DNA from: Sphingopyxis lindanitolerans
Lineage (GTDB): Bacteria; Pseudomonadota; Alphaproteobacteria; Sphingomonadales; Sphingomonadaceae
Assembly: GCF_002993885.1 (NCBI RefSeq)
Contig: NZ_PHFW01000004.1
Location: 1-64,000 of the forward strand
Direction of reading: 5' to 3'
DNA: 64,000 nucleotides
The notes under the pieces were generated by a model. That model was not told the DNA's origin, did not search any database, and saw only the letters and a list, made by a program, of their open reading frames with translations. Position numbers and translations under genes: made by a program. Below are positions 57,062-64,000 of the stretch, in pieces (the first letter of the stretch is position 1; each line of letters starts with the position of its first letter).

Positions 57062-58042
57062 ATGAAGCATCTGCTCCCAATATTGATATTCGCACTAGCC
57101 GGAACCGTGGCTGCGCGGGCGGAAACGCCGCCTGCGCAGCCGCCGCGCCTCATCCTGCTGGGCACGGCCGGCGGGCCGATAGCGCGGCTGGAACGCTCCC
57201 AGCCCGCCAATGCGATCGTCGTCGGCGGGCAAACCTATCTCATCGATGCGGGCGACGGCCTTTTGAGGCAGATGGCGGCCAGCAAGCTGGGGCTGGGGTC
57301 GGTCAAGGCCCTGTTCCTAACCCACCATCATATCGATCACGTCGCCGATGTTCCCGTGCTGATGATCGACCGCTGGCTTCTCGCCAACGCGCCTCCGCTG
57401 GAGATATACGGACCGCCGGGATCGGCGCAGCTCGTCGCCGGGACGCTCGCCGCCTTTCGGCCGGTGGAGCTGGCCCCGGTGACGGTCGGCGGCCCGGTCA
57501 AGCCGCCCCTCGCCGGATCGGCGGTCGGCCATGACCTGCCGCTTGACCTCAATGAACCGCGGCTGGTCTACAAGGACGATCGGGTGCGGGTGTTCGCCAT
57601 CGGCGTCGATCACTATCATTATCCGGCCGGATCGATCGAGGCGCGGTCGTCCCGTTCCTATGCCTATCGCGTGGAGGCGGGAGGCAAGGTCTATGTCTTC
57701 AGCGGCGACACCGGACCGTCCGAACGCCTGAAGATCCTGGCGAAGGATGCCGATTATCTTGTCTGCGAGGTGATCGACATTGCCCGCATGGAAAAATTGC
57801 TGCGAAGCTATCCGGGCTTCTCCGCCGATCAGATTCCGCCGCTGATGGAACATATGCGCGAAGACCACCTGACCGGGGAGCAGATCGGCGAAATCGCCGC
57901 CGCCGCGGGCGTCAAGAAGGTCATCCTCACGCATTTCGCGCCTGGCAATGACGGGGAAACCGATGTCGAATCCTATGCCGCGGGAATATCCCGGCATTTC
58001 CACGGCGAAGTCGCCCATGGCCGCGACCTGGACCAATATTGA
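57062..58042 (+). CDS. Secreted metallo-beta-lactamase-fold hydrolase
   Basis: The 326-residue protein has a signal peptide (LLPILIFALAGTVAARA, cut near residue 20) and an MBL fold. The dinuclear metal site is in LTHHHIDHVADV (His88, His90, Asp92, His93), a GDTGPS aspartate is the bridging ligand, and a C-terminal LTHFAPG holds the last His. It resembles periplasmic MBL hydrolases related to RNase Z or arylsulfatase-like groups; the substrate is not known. It follows the hydroquinone reductase by 68 bp. It may release a phenol from an ester or sulfate outside the cell, but this is speculation. Confidence 0.87.
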   Translation: MKHLLPILIFALAGTVAARAETPPAQPPRLILLGTAGGPIARLERSQPANAIVVGGQTYLIDAGDGLLRQMAASKLGLGSVKALFLTHHHIDHVADVPVLMIDRWLLANAPPLEIYGPPGSAQLVAGTLAAFRPVELAPVTVGGPVKPPLAGSAVGHDLPLDLNEPRLVYKDDRVRVFAIGVDHYHYPAGSIEARSSRSYAYRVEAGGKVYVFSGDTGPSERLKILAKDADYLVCEVIDIARMEKLLRSYPGFSADQIPPLMEHMREDHLTGEQIGEIAAAAGVKKVILTHFAPGNDGETDVESYAAGISRHFHGEVAHGRDLDQY

Positions 58043-58085
58043 GGAGCGGACAGTAACGGCCGGATTCGCCGACCCGACATAATCC

Positions 58086-58149
58086 GAATAATGATTATTC
58101 ATCCTGAGAGATACTCGACGGGATTGGGAGCCAGTAGGGGAATTTCCCC
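58086..58149. promoter_or_regulatory. Two palindromes before the second antiporter gene
   Basis: GAATAATGATTATTC (58086-58100) is a perfect 7-1-7 palindrome, with a close relative at 52097-52110 before the P450 operon. GGGGAATTTCCCC (58137-58149) is a perfect 6-1-6 palindrome. Both lie within the 158-bp gap before the GTG at 58201. The first has some resemblance to Fur-type boxes. Confidence 0.5.
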
Positions 58150-58200
58150 ATATTCACTGTTGAGCGGTGTCGACATCGCGATCTGAAAGCAGGCGGGCGA

Positions 58201-59397
58201 GTGATCATTTCCGTAATAGCCTTGGCATGTGCCGGCAGCGCGATAGCTGCCATCCTCGCCCGATGGATGCCCAGGGCATTGTTGCCGGCCCTGGTGCTGG
58301 AAATCGCCTTCGGCATCCTGATCGGTCCCAACGGCATGGCGCTGCTGGCGCCGGGACCGGCCATGGAAATGCTCGCCAAGCTGGGATTCGGCGTGCTGAT
58401 GCTGATCGCCGGACTGGAAATCGATCTCGGCATGCTGCTCGCGCGCGGGCAGAAGGCGAAGCAGGCGAGTCCGCTCATGCTCGCGGTGATGATGTCGCTG
58501 ATGACCGTGGTCATGGCCGCGTTCGGCGCCTGGCTGTTGCTCGACTCCTCGACGCCGCTGCTGCATCTGGCGATCTATGCCGTGATCCTGTCGACGACGT
58601 CGGTCGGGATCGTCGTGCCGACCATACAGGAACGACGCCTGGCCGACGGCGCCTATGGCCAGACCATCCTCTCCACCGCGTTGCTCGCGGATTTTTTCAC
58701 GATGATCGCCATCTCGTCCCTGGCCGGCATCGTCGTCAGCGGCCGCGCCGAGGGCGCATTGGGCAGCCTGGCGCTCGTCGGCATCGCCGGGCTGGCGATC
58801 TGGCTGCTGCCCAAGCTGCTGGCGCGGGTGCCGGCCGCGCAGTTGGACAGCCGGACCAGCCTGCCGTTGGTCAGGCTCAGCCTGGCGCTGCTGTTCATGG
58901 TCGCCTGGCTCGCGGAGCGGCTGGAATCCGAACTGGTGCTGGCGGCCTTCCTCGCCGGATTGCTGCTGGGGCAGATCATCCCCCGCAACAGCCATCGGCG
59001 CGAGACGCTGGAAGCGATCGGCTACGGCTTCATCGTTCCCTTCTTCTTCATCAATGTCGGCCTGAAATTCGACATTCCCGCCCTCTTCGCCTCGCCCAAG
59101 GCCTTGCTGCTGGTGCCGGGCTTCGTGGCGGTCGCCTTCGCCAACAAGATCATTCCCGCATTGCTGCTGGTTCCGGCGCATGGTCGGAAGATGGCCGTCG
59201 CGGCCGGCCTGCTGCTGAGCGCCCGCCTCAGCCTGATCGTCGCCGCGTCCGACATTGCGACGCGGATCGGCGTGCTCGATACGGCGACCAATGCGGCCAT
59301 GGTGCTGGTTGCCATCATCAGCGCAGCCCTGGCGCCCCTTCTGTTCAACATATTGGTCGATCGGAAAGCGCCCATATTGGCGAATGCCGAAGCGTAA
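58201..59397 (+). CDS. Cation/proton antiporter (CPA2 type), copy 2
   Basis: A 398-residue membrane protein of exactly the same length as the one at 20057-21253 and highly similar throughout (LPALVLEIAFGIL, TSVGIVVP, FFFINVGLKFDIPAL, ATRIGVLDTATNAAMVL). Both begin with GTG. It lacks a TrkA-N domain. It may balance pH or sodium during aromatic acid uptake. It is a duplication with clear divergence, so the copying was not recent. The two copies bracket the 21-58 kb catabolic block. Confidence 0.88.
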   Translation: MIISVIALACAGSAIAAILARWMPRALLPALVLEIAFGILIGPNGMALLAPGPAMEMLAKLGFGVLMLIAGLEIDLGMLLARGQKAKQASPLMLAVMMSLMTVVMAAFGAWLLLDSSTPLLHLAIYAVILSTTSVGIVVPTIQERRLADGAYGQTILSTALLADFFTMIAISSLAGIVVSGRAEGALGSLALVGIAGLAIWLLPKLLARVPAAQLDSRTSLPLVRLSLALLFMVAWLAERLESELVLAAFLAGLLLGQIIPRNSHRRETLEAIGYGFIVPFFFINVGLKFDIPALFASPKALLLVPGFVAVAFANKIIPALLLVPAHGRKMAVAAGLLLSARLSLIVAASDIATRIGVLDTATNAAMVLVAIISAALAPLLFNILVDRKAPILANAEA

Positions 59398-59712
59398 GGG
59401 GCAGGGGCAAGTGCCCCCCCTATCCCCCCTGCCGGACAGGCGGGCGCCCTGAGACCGGCCCGGCGCGGGTTCGTTCCAGGGGGGCCATCCCATCCATCAC
59501 CGGAGGGCCGGAGAGCAGTCGCCAAATTTTCGCCGGAGTTGCTGTCCCGTGCGGGCAGATGTTGCCCGGATCAGGCGGCTTATCGGCATCGAAGCCCCTG
59601 CGCTTGGGCAACGTCATCCTCCTCTTGGAGCGGTTTCGATTGCTTGGAAATCGCTCCAAAGAACCCCTGCGTTAAATCACCGGAGTAGCCGTCGAGTCAT
59701 TCGACATGCTTA
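59398..59712. other. Intergenic, 315 bp, no supported gene
   Basis: GC-rich sequence between the antiporter gene and an IS5-type element. A C-rich run (CCCCCCCTATCCCCCC) lies just after the antiporter stop, followed by small imperfect dyads that may end transcription. TTA at 59710-59712 is the likely left copy of the IS target duplication. Confidence 0.5.
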
Positions 59713-59728
59713 GAGTCCGTTTCGAAAG

Positions 59729-60541
59729 TCATGATGCGCGGGCCATGCGGCGGACCAAGACCATTGCCGCAGCCGCGTAGAGGAAGGCGGTGGCGGAACT
59801 GAGGGTGGCTTCAAAGTCCTTCGCCAACCGCCTGTTTCGTCCGAGCCAAGCGAAGGTGCGCTCGACCACCCATCGACGAGGATGAACGGTAAAGCCGACC
59901 TGACCGGCTATTTTTCTAACGATCTCAATGCTGATGGATGTGGCGTTGATGACACGAGCGGCGCTGTATGCACTGTCCGCGAACGCTTTGGAGACAAAGG
60001 GGTGTCGGTGTCGAGATTGCTGCAACAAAGGGATGGCTCCGTCGCGATCCTGAACATCTCCAGCATGGATCAACAGTTCTAGGGCGCGGCCATCGGTATC
60101 GACCATGGCATGCCGTTTTCGCCCCATGACTTTCTTCCCGGCATCGTAACCGCGTGGTCCGCCTGCCTCCGTGGTTTTCACAGACTGGCTGTCGATCACG
60201 GCAGCAGACGGTGCCTCCTCTCGTCCTTGACTGCTACGGTCAGCGATGACGAGGGCATGATTAAGCGCCTGAAAAAAGCCTCGGTCACGTAGAGACGCAA
60301 ACCATCTGTAGACGGTTTGCCATGGCGGAAAACCGGGAGGCAAGCAGCGCCACGGAGCGCCCGTGCGTAGGATAAACAATATGCCATCGAGCAACGCGCG
60401 CCACGACCAGCGCCGTGGCCGTCCGTTTGTCGGGGTATCCTGCGGATGACAGGCGATAATCTGCCATTCGGCGTCCGTTAGGCTGGTTGGATATCGAAGA
60501 TGATCGCGGCTATGCTGCCGCCGAGTGTCGCGGGTCCACAT
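59729..60541 (-). CDS. IS5-family transposase
   Basis: The 270-residue protein has an N-terminal DUF4096 domain (YPTSLTDAEWQII, PWRCLPPGFPPWQTVYRWF) and a DDE core: AAVIDSQSVKTTEAGG (Asp), HAGDVQDRDGA and FADSAYS (Asp), and RRWVVERTFAWLGRNRRL (Glu). It is complete and unbroken. Its stop lies right at the left terminal repeat. Start ATG at 60541; a longer span to the right repeat holds the companion gene. Confidence 0.93.
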   Translation of the reverse strand: MWTRDTRRQHSRDHLRYPTSLTDAEWQIIACHPQDTPTNGRPRRWSWRALLDGILFILRTGAPWRCLPPGFPPWQTVYRWFASLRDRGFFQALNHALVIADRSSQGREEAPSAAVIDSQSVKTTEAGGPRGYDAGKKVMGRKRHAMVDTDGRALELLIHAGDVQDRDGAIPLLQQSRHRHPFVSKAFADSAYSAARVINATSISIEIVRKIAGQVGFTVHPRRWVVERTFAWLGRNRRLAKDFEATLSSATAFLYAAAAMVLVRRMARAS

Positions 60542-60626
60542 GATCTGTCCAAGGATGGTGTAAGCAACCCCCTTGAATCAGACCATGCCGCGATGCTCAA
60601 CCTCTGTCCCACCGCGAGACGTGAAG

Positions 60627-60842
60627 ATGAGCGAAGAGCGCGATGAATATGGCTTGCCCGTCGATCCGGCGGAGCGAATGCAGCAAGTGATGCTGGGTCT
60701 CTACGATCTCATGGACGAAGCCGGTATGGCCGACTTTCCCGCTGAACTGATCGGCGAACTGAACATTGTCCGGCTCAAATTTATGGACGAATTCGAGGCC
60801 CGCTTTCCCGGATATGGAAAGGGTCGTGCCGTTTGGCGCTGA
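60627..60842 (+). CDS. Small unknown protein carried within the IS5 element
   Basis: A 71-residue acidic protein (starts MSEERDEYGLPVDPAERMQQ) lying between the transposase gene and the right repeat, in the opposite direction. Its stop is 10 bp from that repeat. An upstream ATG at 60573 would add 18 residues. The sequence is mainly helical by pattern, with no motif I know. It is either a cargo gene of the IS or an accessory factor of transposition. Confidence 0.5.
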   Translation: MSEERDEYGLPVDPAERMQQVMLGLYDLMDEAGMADFPAELIGELNIVRLKFMDEFEARFPGYGKGRAVWR

Positions 60843-61027
60843 CTACCCTTCGACCTTTCGAAACGGGCTCTTAGGGCCTGTCGAAGAGGCGTATCGAAGG
60901 ACTGATGCTTCGATATGGGCCTTCGACTTCGCTCGGTTCCTGCTCGGCGAGTTATTGCTCGATGCTGCAAGGACATTCCGGCAATAGCCGTCCTCTCCTT
61001 TCCCAGGACTTCAAGGTTCCAGGACGC

Positions 61028-61058
61028 AAAAAAAGAGGCCCGACATTTGCCGGGCCTC
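61028..61058 (-). terminator. Rho-independent terminator of pcpA/linE
   Basis: On the minus strand the 8-bp stem GAGGCCCG/CGGGCCTC with an 8-nt loop (61035-61058) is followed by seven U residues (61028-61034), the classical form. It lies 23 bp after the dioxygenase stop. Confidence 0.88.
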
Positions 61059-61080
61059 CCTTTCTTTCCTGCGTCAGCGA

Positions 61081-62043
61081 TCAGACGACGATCGGATCGT
61101 CTTCCATCGCCTGCTGGATGAGGTGCTTCTTGTCGTCGAACTGCGGCGAAACCTTCAGGTCCATGCCGAGGGTGTTTTCGTCCTCGTCATGGGTGAAGCC
61201 CAGGCTGTGGGTCGCTTCGAACATCACGCCGCCCGGGGTACGGACATAGGTGGATTCGAAATAGCCGCGGTTCTTGCGGTCCGAGAAGTCGGTGAAGCCG
61301 ACGCCCTCGGTGTCGAACTTGATCCGGGCCTGGACGTCCATGTCGGGCACGGCGAAGGCGCCGTGGTGGATGATGCCTTCCGCGATCGTCCAGCTACCCT
61401 GGCGCACGTCGGGTTCATGAAGCAGGTCGATGATCGTGCCTGCTTCCGTCGAACCCTTCACGCGGTAGCGGTGACGATTGCCTTCCTCGCCGATCTTCTC
61501 GAAATTCCAGCAATTCTCCATGAAGAAGTCCATGTCCTCCAGCTCGCGCACGGAGGCCGTCCAGCTATGGAAACCGCGCTGGGCATATTCGAGCGGCACA
61601 TAGGGCGAATCATAGGGCGCCCGCGTGTCGGTCTCGTCCTCCAGCACCTCGAATTCGATGCCGCAGTCGGGATGCTGGAAGCTCACGAAGCGCTGACCGA
61701 AGCGGGTGCCCGGCGCGCTGGTCTCGATGCCATGCTTGTTGAGGTGGCCGATCCACCATTCCAGCGACCCCTTGGGGATCGAATAGGTGCAGACGGTGAA
61801 CTGGTTGGAACCCTTGCGGCCCTTCAGGCCCGTGCGACGGGTGGGGAAGGTCGTCATGACGGTGCCGGGCGTGCCCAGTTCGTCCGCGAAGTAAAGGTGA
61901 TAGATGGGAATGCTGCCATCATAGAACAGGGTCCGCTTCACGAAGCGCTGGCCCAAGACCTTCACGAAAAAGTCGATGTCGCCCTGGGCTGTGCCGGTGC
62001 AGATGGTGATATGATGCAGGCTGGTGATATGGTTCGTATCCAC
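61081..62043 (-). CDS. pcpA: (Chloro)hydroquinone 1,2-dioxygenase, PcpA/LinE type
   Basis: The 320-residue enzyme is a two-domain type I extradiol (vicinal oxygen chelate) dioxygenase with Fe(II) ligands at His11 (LHHITI), His227 (IIHHGAF) and Glu276 (VMFEATH). PcpA second-shell residues His10, Thr13 region, His226, Arg259 and Tyr266 are also in place. PcpA opens 2,6-dichlorohydroquinone, and LinE opens chlorohydroquinone and hydroquinone, giving chloro- or hydroxymuconic products that lead to maleylacetate. It diverges from its LysR gene and faces a strong terminator. Which hydroquinone is used here is not decided by sequence; the near-identity to PcpA/LinE is clear. Confidence 0.95.
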   Translation of the reverse strand: MDTNHITSLHHITICTGTAQGDIDFFVKVLGQRFVKRTLFYDGSIPIYHLYFADELGTPGTVMTTFPTRRTGLKGRKGSNQFTVCTYSIPKGSLEWWIGHLNKHGIETSAPGTRFGQRFVSFQHPDCGIEFEVLEDETDTRAPYDSPYVPLEYAQRGFHSWTASVRELEDMDFFMENCWNFEKIGEEGNRHRYRVKGSTEAGTIIDLLHEPDVRQGSWTIAEGIIHHGAFAVPDMDVQARIKFDTEGVGFTDFSDRKNRGYFESTYVRTPGGVMFEATHSLGFTHDEDENTLGMDLKVSPQFDDKKHLIQQAMEDDPIVV

Positions 62044-62183
62044 GATCGCTCTCCAAGATCAAAATATAGTCCGAAAATCGCGCCTCTGCTTTTCGCCTGG
62101 CGGCGAGGAGCGGGACCTCCATTGAAATAGCACTCCAAAGCCGTTTACTCCACGTTACTCCACGCGGGTTCACGAATATCCGG

Positions 62184-62200
62184 CATTCGAAAAGCGAATG
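62184..62200. promoter_or_regulatory. LysR-type box between pcpA and its regulator
   Basis: CATTCGAAAAGCGAATG has 6-bp perfect arms with a 5-nt spacer and contains the T-N11-A pattern of LysR binding sites. It lies 141 bp upstream of pcpA and 75 bp before the LysR start, the normal place. A direct repeat of ACTCCACG lies nearby at about 62147-62163. Confidence 0.65.
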
Positions 62201-62274
62201 TTCCTGGCCATGCAGCGCTTTACGCAATAGCAGGGTTTCCGGTGCTTTCTCATTCGGAAACCGGAAATGGCGCA

Positions 62275-63264
62275 ATGATTTCCTTCATGCATTTGACTGT
62301 GTTTCAGGCCCTGATGCGGGCGAAAAGCGTGGGGGTGGCGGCGGAGATGCTGGATATGCCGCAGCCCACGCTCAGCCGTCATCTCAAACAGCTCAGGGAG
62401 CATTTCGGGAACCAGCTTTTCGTGCGGACCAGCCGGGGCCTGGAGCCCACGTCCCTGGCCATCACCGCCGCGCCCGCCGTGTCGCAGACATTGGAACTCT
62501 ATCATTCCCGCCTGAGCGGCGAGCCGACATTCGATCCCGCGACTTCGAACCGCGATTTCCACATCGCGGCTTCGGACGTCGGGCATCTGCTCGTCCTTCC
62601 CCGCGTCCTGCAATGGGTGCGCGATCTGGCGCCGGGCGTGCGGTTCAAGGCCATTCCCCTGGGAGGGGAAAAGCTGATCGCCCGGCTCGAGACCGGCGAG
62701 GTCGACATCGCGATCGGCAGTTTCCCGGCGCTCTATGCCGGCGTCGTCGAACAGACGCTTTTCCCGGAGGAATATGTCTGCGTCGTGCCGCGAAGCTATC
62801 TGCCCGCCGGGCGCCTGACCATGAACAGGTTTAAGGCCGCCCGGCACGTCCTGGTCGACGGCCGCCACCTTGGCCACATCCATGAGGATGTGGAAAAGCT
62901 GCTTCGCAAGATCGTGGGTCCATCGAACATCACCGTCATGGCGGAGAGCTTCCTCCTGAGCGCCCATATAGCCGAGCAGTCGGAACTGATCCTGATCACG
63001 CCCTCCCGCCTTACCGGCTTGCTGAACACCAAGAGCGTCCGCATTCTCAAGCCGCCCGTCGCCCTTCCAGGCTTCACCGTGAAGCAATATTGGCATGAGA
63101 GATTCCATGACGATCCCGGCAATCGCTGGCTGCGCGGAATTCTGTCCCGCATGCGCGGCCTTTCGGAGGAGGGCGAAGGCCCGTCCTTGCCCGAATTCGC
63201 CGGCGGCGCGGCAGAGGGCGATGGCGCTTCGAATCCGGATATTCGCAATTCGCTCCATGAATAA
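62275..63264 (+). CDS. linR: LysR-family regulator (LinR/PcpR-like)
   Basis: A 329-residue LysR regulator: winged helix MHLTVFQALMRAKSVGVAAE, then MLDMPQPTLSRHLKQLREHFG, with the effector domain from about residue 90 and an unusual 40-residue C-terminal tail rich in Gly, Ala and Glu. It diverges from pcpA/linE, as linR does from linE in HCH degraders. ATG 62275 is selected; GTG at 62242 and ATG at 62290 are possible. It should activate pcpA and perhaps the maleylacetate reductase gene in response to hydroquinone-type inducers. Confidence 0.88.
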   Translation: MISFMHLTVFQALMRAKSVGVAAEMLDMPQPTLSRHLKQLREHFGNQLFVRTSRGLEPTSLAITAAPAVSQTLELYHSRLSGEPTFDPATSNRDFHIAASDVGHLLVLPRVLQWVRDLAPGVRFKAIPLGGEKLIARLETGEVDIAIGSFPALYAGVVEQTLFPEEYVCVVPRSYLPAGRLTMNRFKAARHVLVDGRHLGHIHEDVEKLLRKIVGPSNITVMAESFLLSAHIAEQSELILITPSRLTGLLNTKSVRILKPPVALPGFTVKQYWHERFHDDPGNRWLRGILSRMRGLSEEGEGPSLPEFAGGAAEGDGASNPDIRNSLHE

Positions 63265-63590
63265 GTGCCGCGCCGCGCCCCGCCGGAAGGCGAGCCATGC
63301 GGCCGGCGAGCCAAGGATGGGGCGGGTCGGGAAAAGGAAAAACACTATAAAATACATATGCTTGCGGGAATTTTCTTCATGTCCGGACCGGCCCGTTCCG
63401 GTCGTTGCGACAGCCCTGCCGAACAGGGGGCGGGCGGTTCCCGCACCGGCATGGGCGGGCCTGGCCCCTTGTGCGTCTGCCCGATTTCCCCTTTTATCGG
63501 TCGACTTGGCTCATGGCGAAGCGCTGGCAGCAGGCAAAGATCCTCTGCCCTGGATATTCGCCAATTCTAATGAGATAGAGAGGAAGCGTG
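63265..63590. promoter_or_regulatory. Intergenic 326 bp before maleylacetate reductase
   Basis: No gene is supported. An AT-rich stretch, AAAACACTATAAAATACATATG, written here as the two parts ACACTATAAAA and TACATATG (about 63343-63361), is a possible promoter. A T-N11-A-like sequence ATTCGCCAATTCTAAT at 63556-63571 shares one half with the box before pcpA but lies very near the start codon. Confidence 0.4.
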
Positions 63591-64000
63591 ATGCAATTCG
63601 TTTATGATCCCCTACCCTATAGGGTCATTTTCGGCGCGGGTTCGGTGCGGCGGGTGGCTGACGAGCTTTCGCATGTCGGCAGCCGCGCGCTGGTGCTTTC
63701 GACGCCGGAGCAGGCCGGCAGCGCGCAGGAGCTTGCCGCCACCCTGGGCGACAAGGCCGTGGGCCTGTTCAGCAAGGCGGTCATGCACGTCCCGGTCGCG
63801 ACGGTCGACGCGGCGGCTGCCGTCGCCAGGGAACTTGACGCCGATTGCACGGTCGCCATCGGCGGCGGGTCCACCGTCGGGCTGGCCAAGGCGCTCTCGC
63901 TTCGGCTCGACCTGCCTTCGCTCGTCGTTCCGACCACCTATGCGGGTTCGGAAGTCACCCCGATCTGGGGCCTGACCGAAGATGGGATCAAGACCACGGG
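63591..64000 (+). CDS. Maleylacetate reductase, 5' part (runs off window)
   Basis: 136 codons are open to the window edge. The frame begins MQFVYDPLPYRVIFGAGSVRR and contains the group III iron-alcohol-dehydrogenase nucleotide motif GGGSTVGLAKAL (near residue 93) and PTTYAGSEVTPIWG, hallmark sequences of maleylacetate reductases (LinF, PcpE, MacA). Full proteins have about 350-360 residues, so about 220 lie outside. It starts at the ATG 63591 after GAGAGGAAG. It reduces maleylacetate to 3-oxoadipate with NAD(P)H, the step between PcpA ring cleavage and the 3-oxoadipate CoA-transferases. Confidence 0.93.
   Translation, partial: MQFVYDPLPYRVIFGAGSVRRVADELSHVGSRALVLSTPEQAGSAQELAATLGDKAVGLFSKAVMHVPVATVDAAAAVARELDADCTVAIGGGSTVGLAKALSLRLDLPSLVVPTTYAGSEVTPIWGLTEDGIKTT

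Larger units (their letters stand above)
59713..60870 (-). mobile_element. IS5-family element with extra gene, 1158 bp
   Basis: The ends GAGTCCGTTTCGAAAG (59713-59728) and CTTTCGAAACGGGCTC (60855-60870) are 16-bp inverted repeats with a single mismatch. Each is flanked by TTA (59710-59712 and 60871-60873), a 3-bp TNA duplication as in the IS1031 subgroup. Inside lie a full transposase and a second, oppositely directed small gene at 60627-60842. The intact duplication marks this as a recent simple insertion. Confidence 0.75.

Noticed and set aside
63556..63571. Second LinR box before the maleylacetate reductase
   Set aside because: Only one half matches the box at 62184, and it lies 20-35 bp from the start codon, too close for a normal activator site.

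Overview
The window looks like an accessory, probably plasmid-borne or otherwise mobile, catabolic region of a sphingomonad (Sphingobium, Novosphingobium or Sphingomonas). The evidence is high GC, a PcpA/LinE-type hydroquinone ring-cleavage dioxygenase with its LysR regulator and maleylacetate reductase, three TonB-dependent receptors without exbBD/tonB, and copies of IS6100, which is common around sphingomonad xenobiotic genes. No rRNA, tRNA, CRISPR array or replication origin was seen.

Layout. 1-5.9 kb is a nested pile of transposable elements: an IS6100 end, a Tn3-transposase remnant, an IS110 element, an IS3 element cut by an IS21 element, and a second IS6100 end. 5.9-16.3 kb holds two small DNA-binding proteins, then a leftward catB-pcaI-pcaJ-pcaF-HPP operon, a frameshifted TonB receptor diverging from a LysR regulator, a YCII-family protein, and a second cycloisomerase cut by a complete 880-bp IS6100 (16270-17149). 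To its right are a beheaded RND pump gene, a NodT-type outer-membrane protein, and the first of two 398-residue cation/proton antiporters. 21.4-24.8 kb carries a second 3-oxoacid CoA-transferase pair, an IclR regulator with a visible operator, and a thiolase.

25-39.4 kb is mostly rightward: an unknown protein, a zinc-independent NADPH oxidoreductase and an HxlR regulator, a leftward nitronate monooxygenase-TetR pair, then TonB receptor, SDR, zinc ADH, Baeyer-Villiger monooxygenase, SDR, esterase and aldehyde dehydrogenase. 39.7-52.0 kb is one long leftward operon: ferredoxin, zinc ADH, P450, two MaoC-like proteins, double CaiB CoA-transferase, aldehyde dehydrogenase, SDR, DUF35 protein, SCP-x-like thiolase, TonB receptor. 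52.4-59.4 kb has TetR, OYE-family, DUF1330 and MarR genes, a glutathionyl-hydroquinone reductase, a metallo-beta-lactamase-fold protein and the second antiporter. An IS5-type element with an extra small gene follows. The window ends in pcpA/linE, its LysR gene and a truncated maleylacetate reductase gene.

Working model (inference). The P450/CoA arm shortens a side chain. The Baeyer-Villiger monooxygenase and esterase turn an aryl ketone into a phenol such as hydroquinone. PcpA, an aldehyde dehydrogenase and maleylacetate reductase take the ring to 3-oxoadipate, and the two CoA-transferases plus thiolases finish it to acetyl-CoA and succinyl-CoA. A 17-bp element in front of the HxlR gene is repeated in pairs before two other units, suggesting one HxlR regulon across 28 kb.
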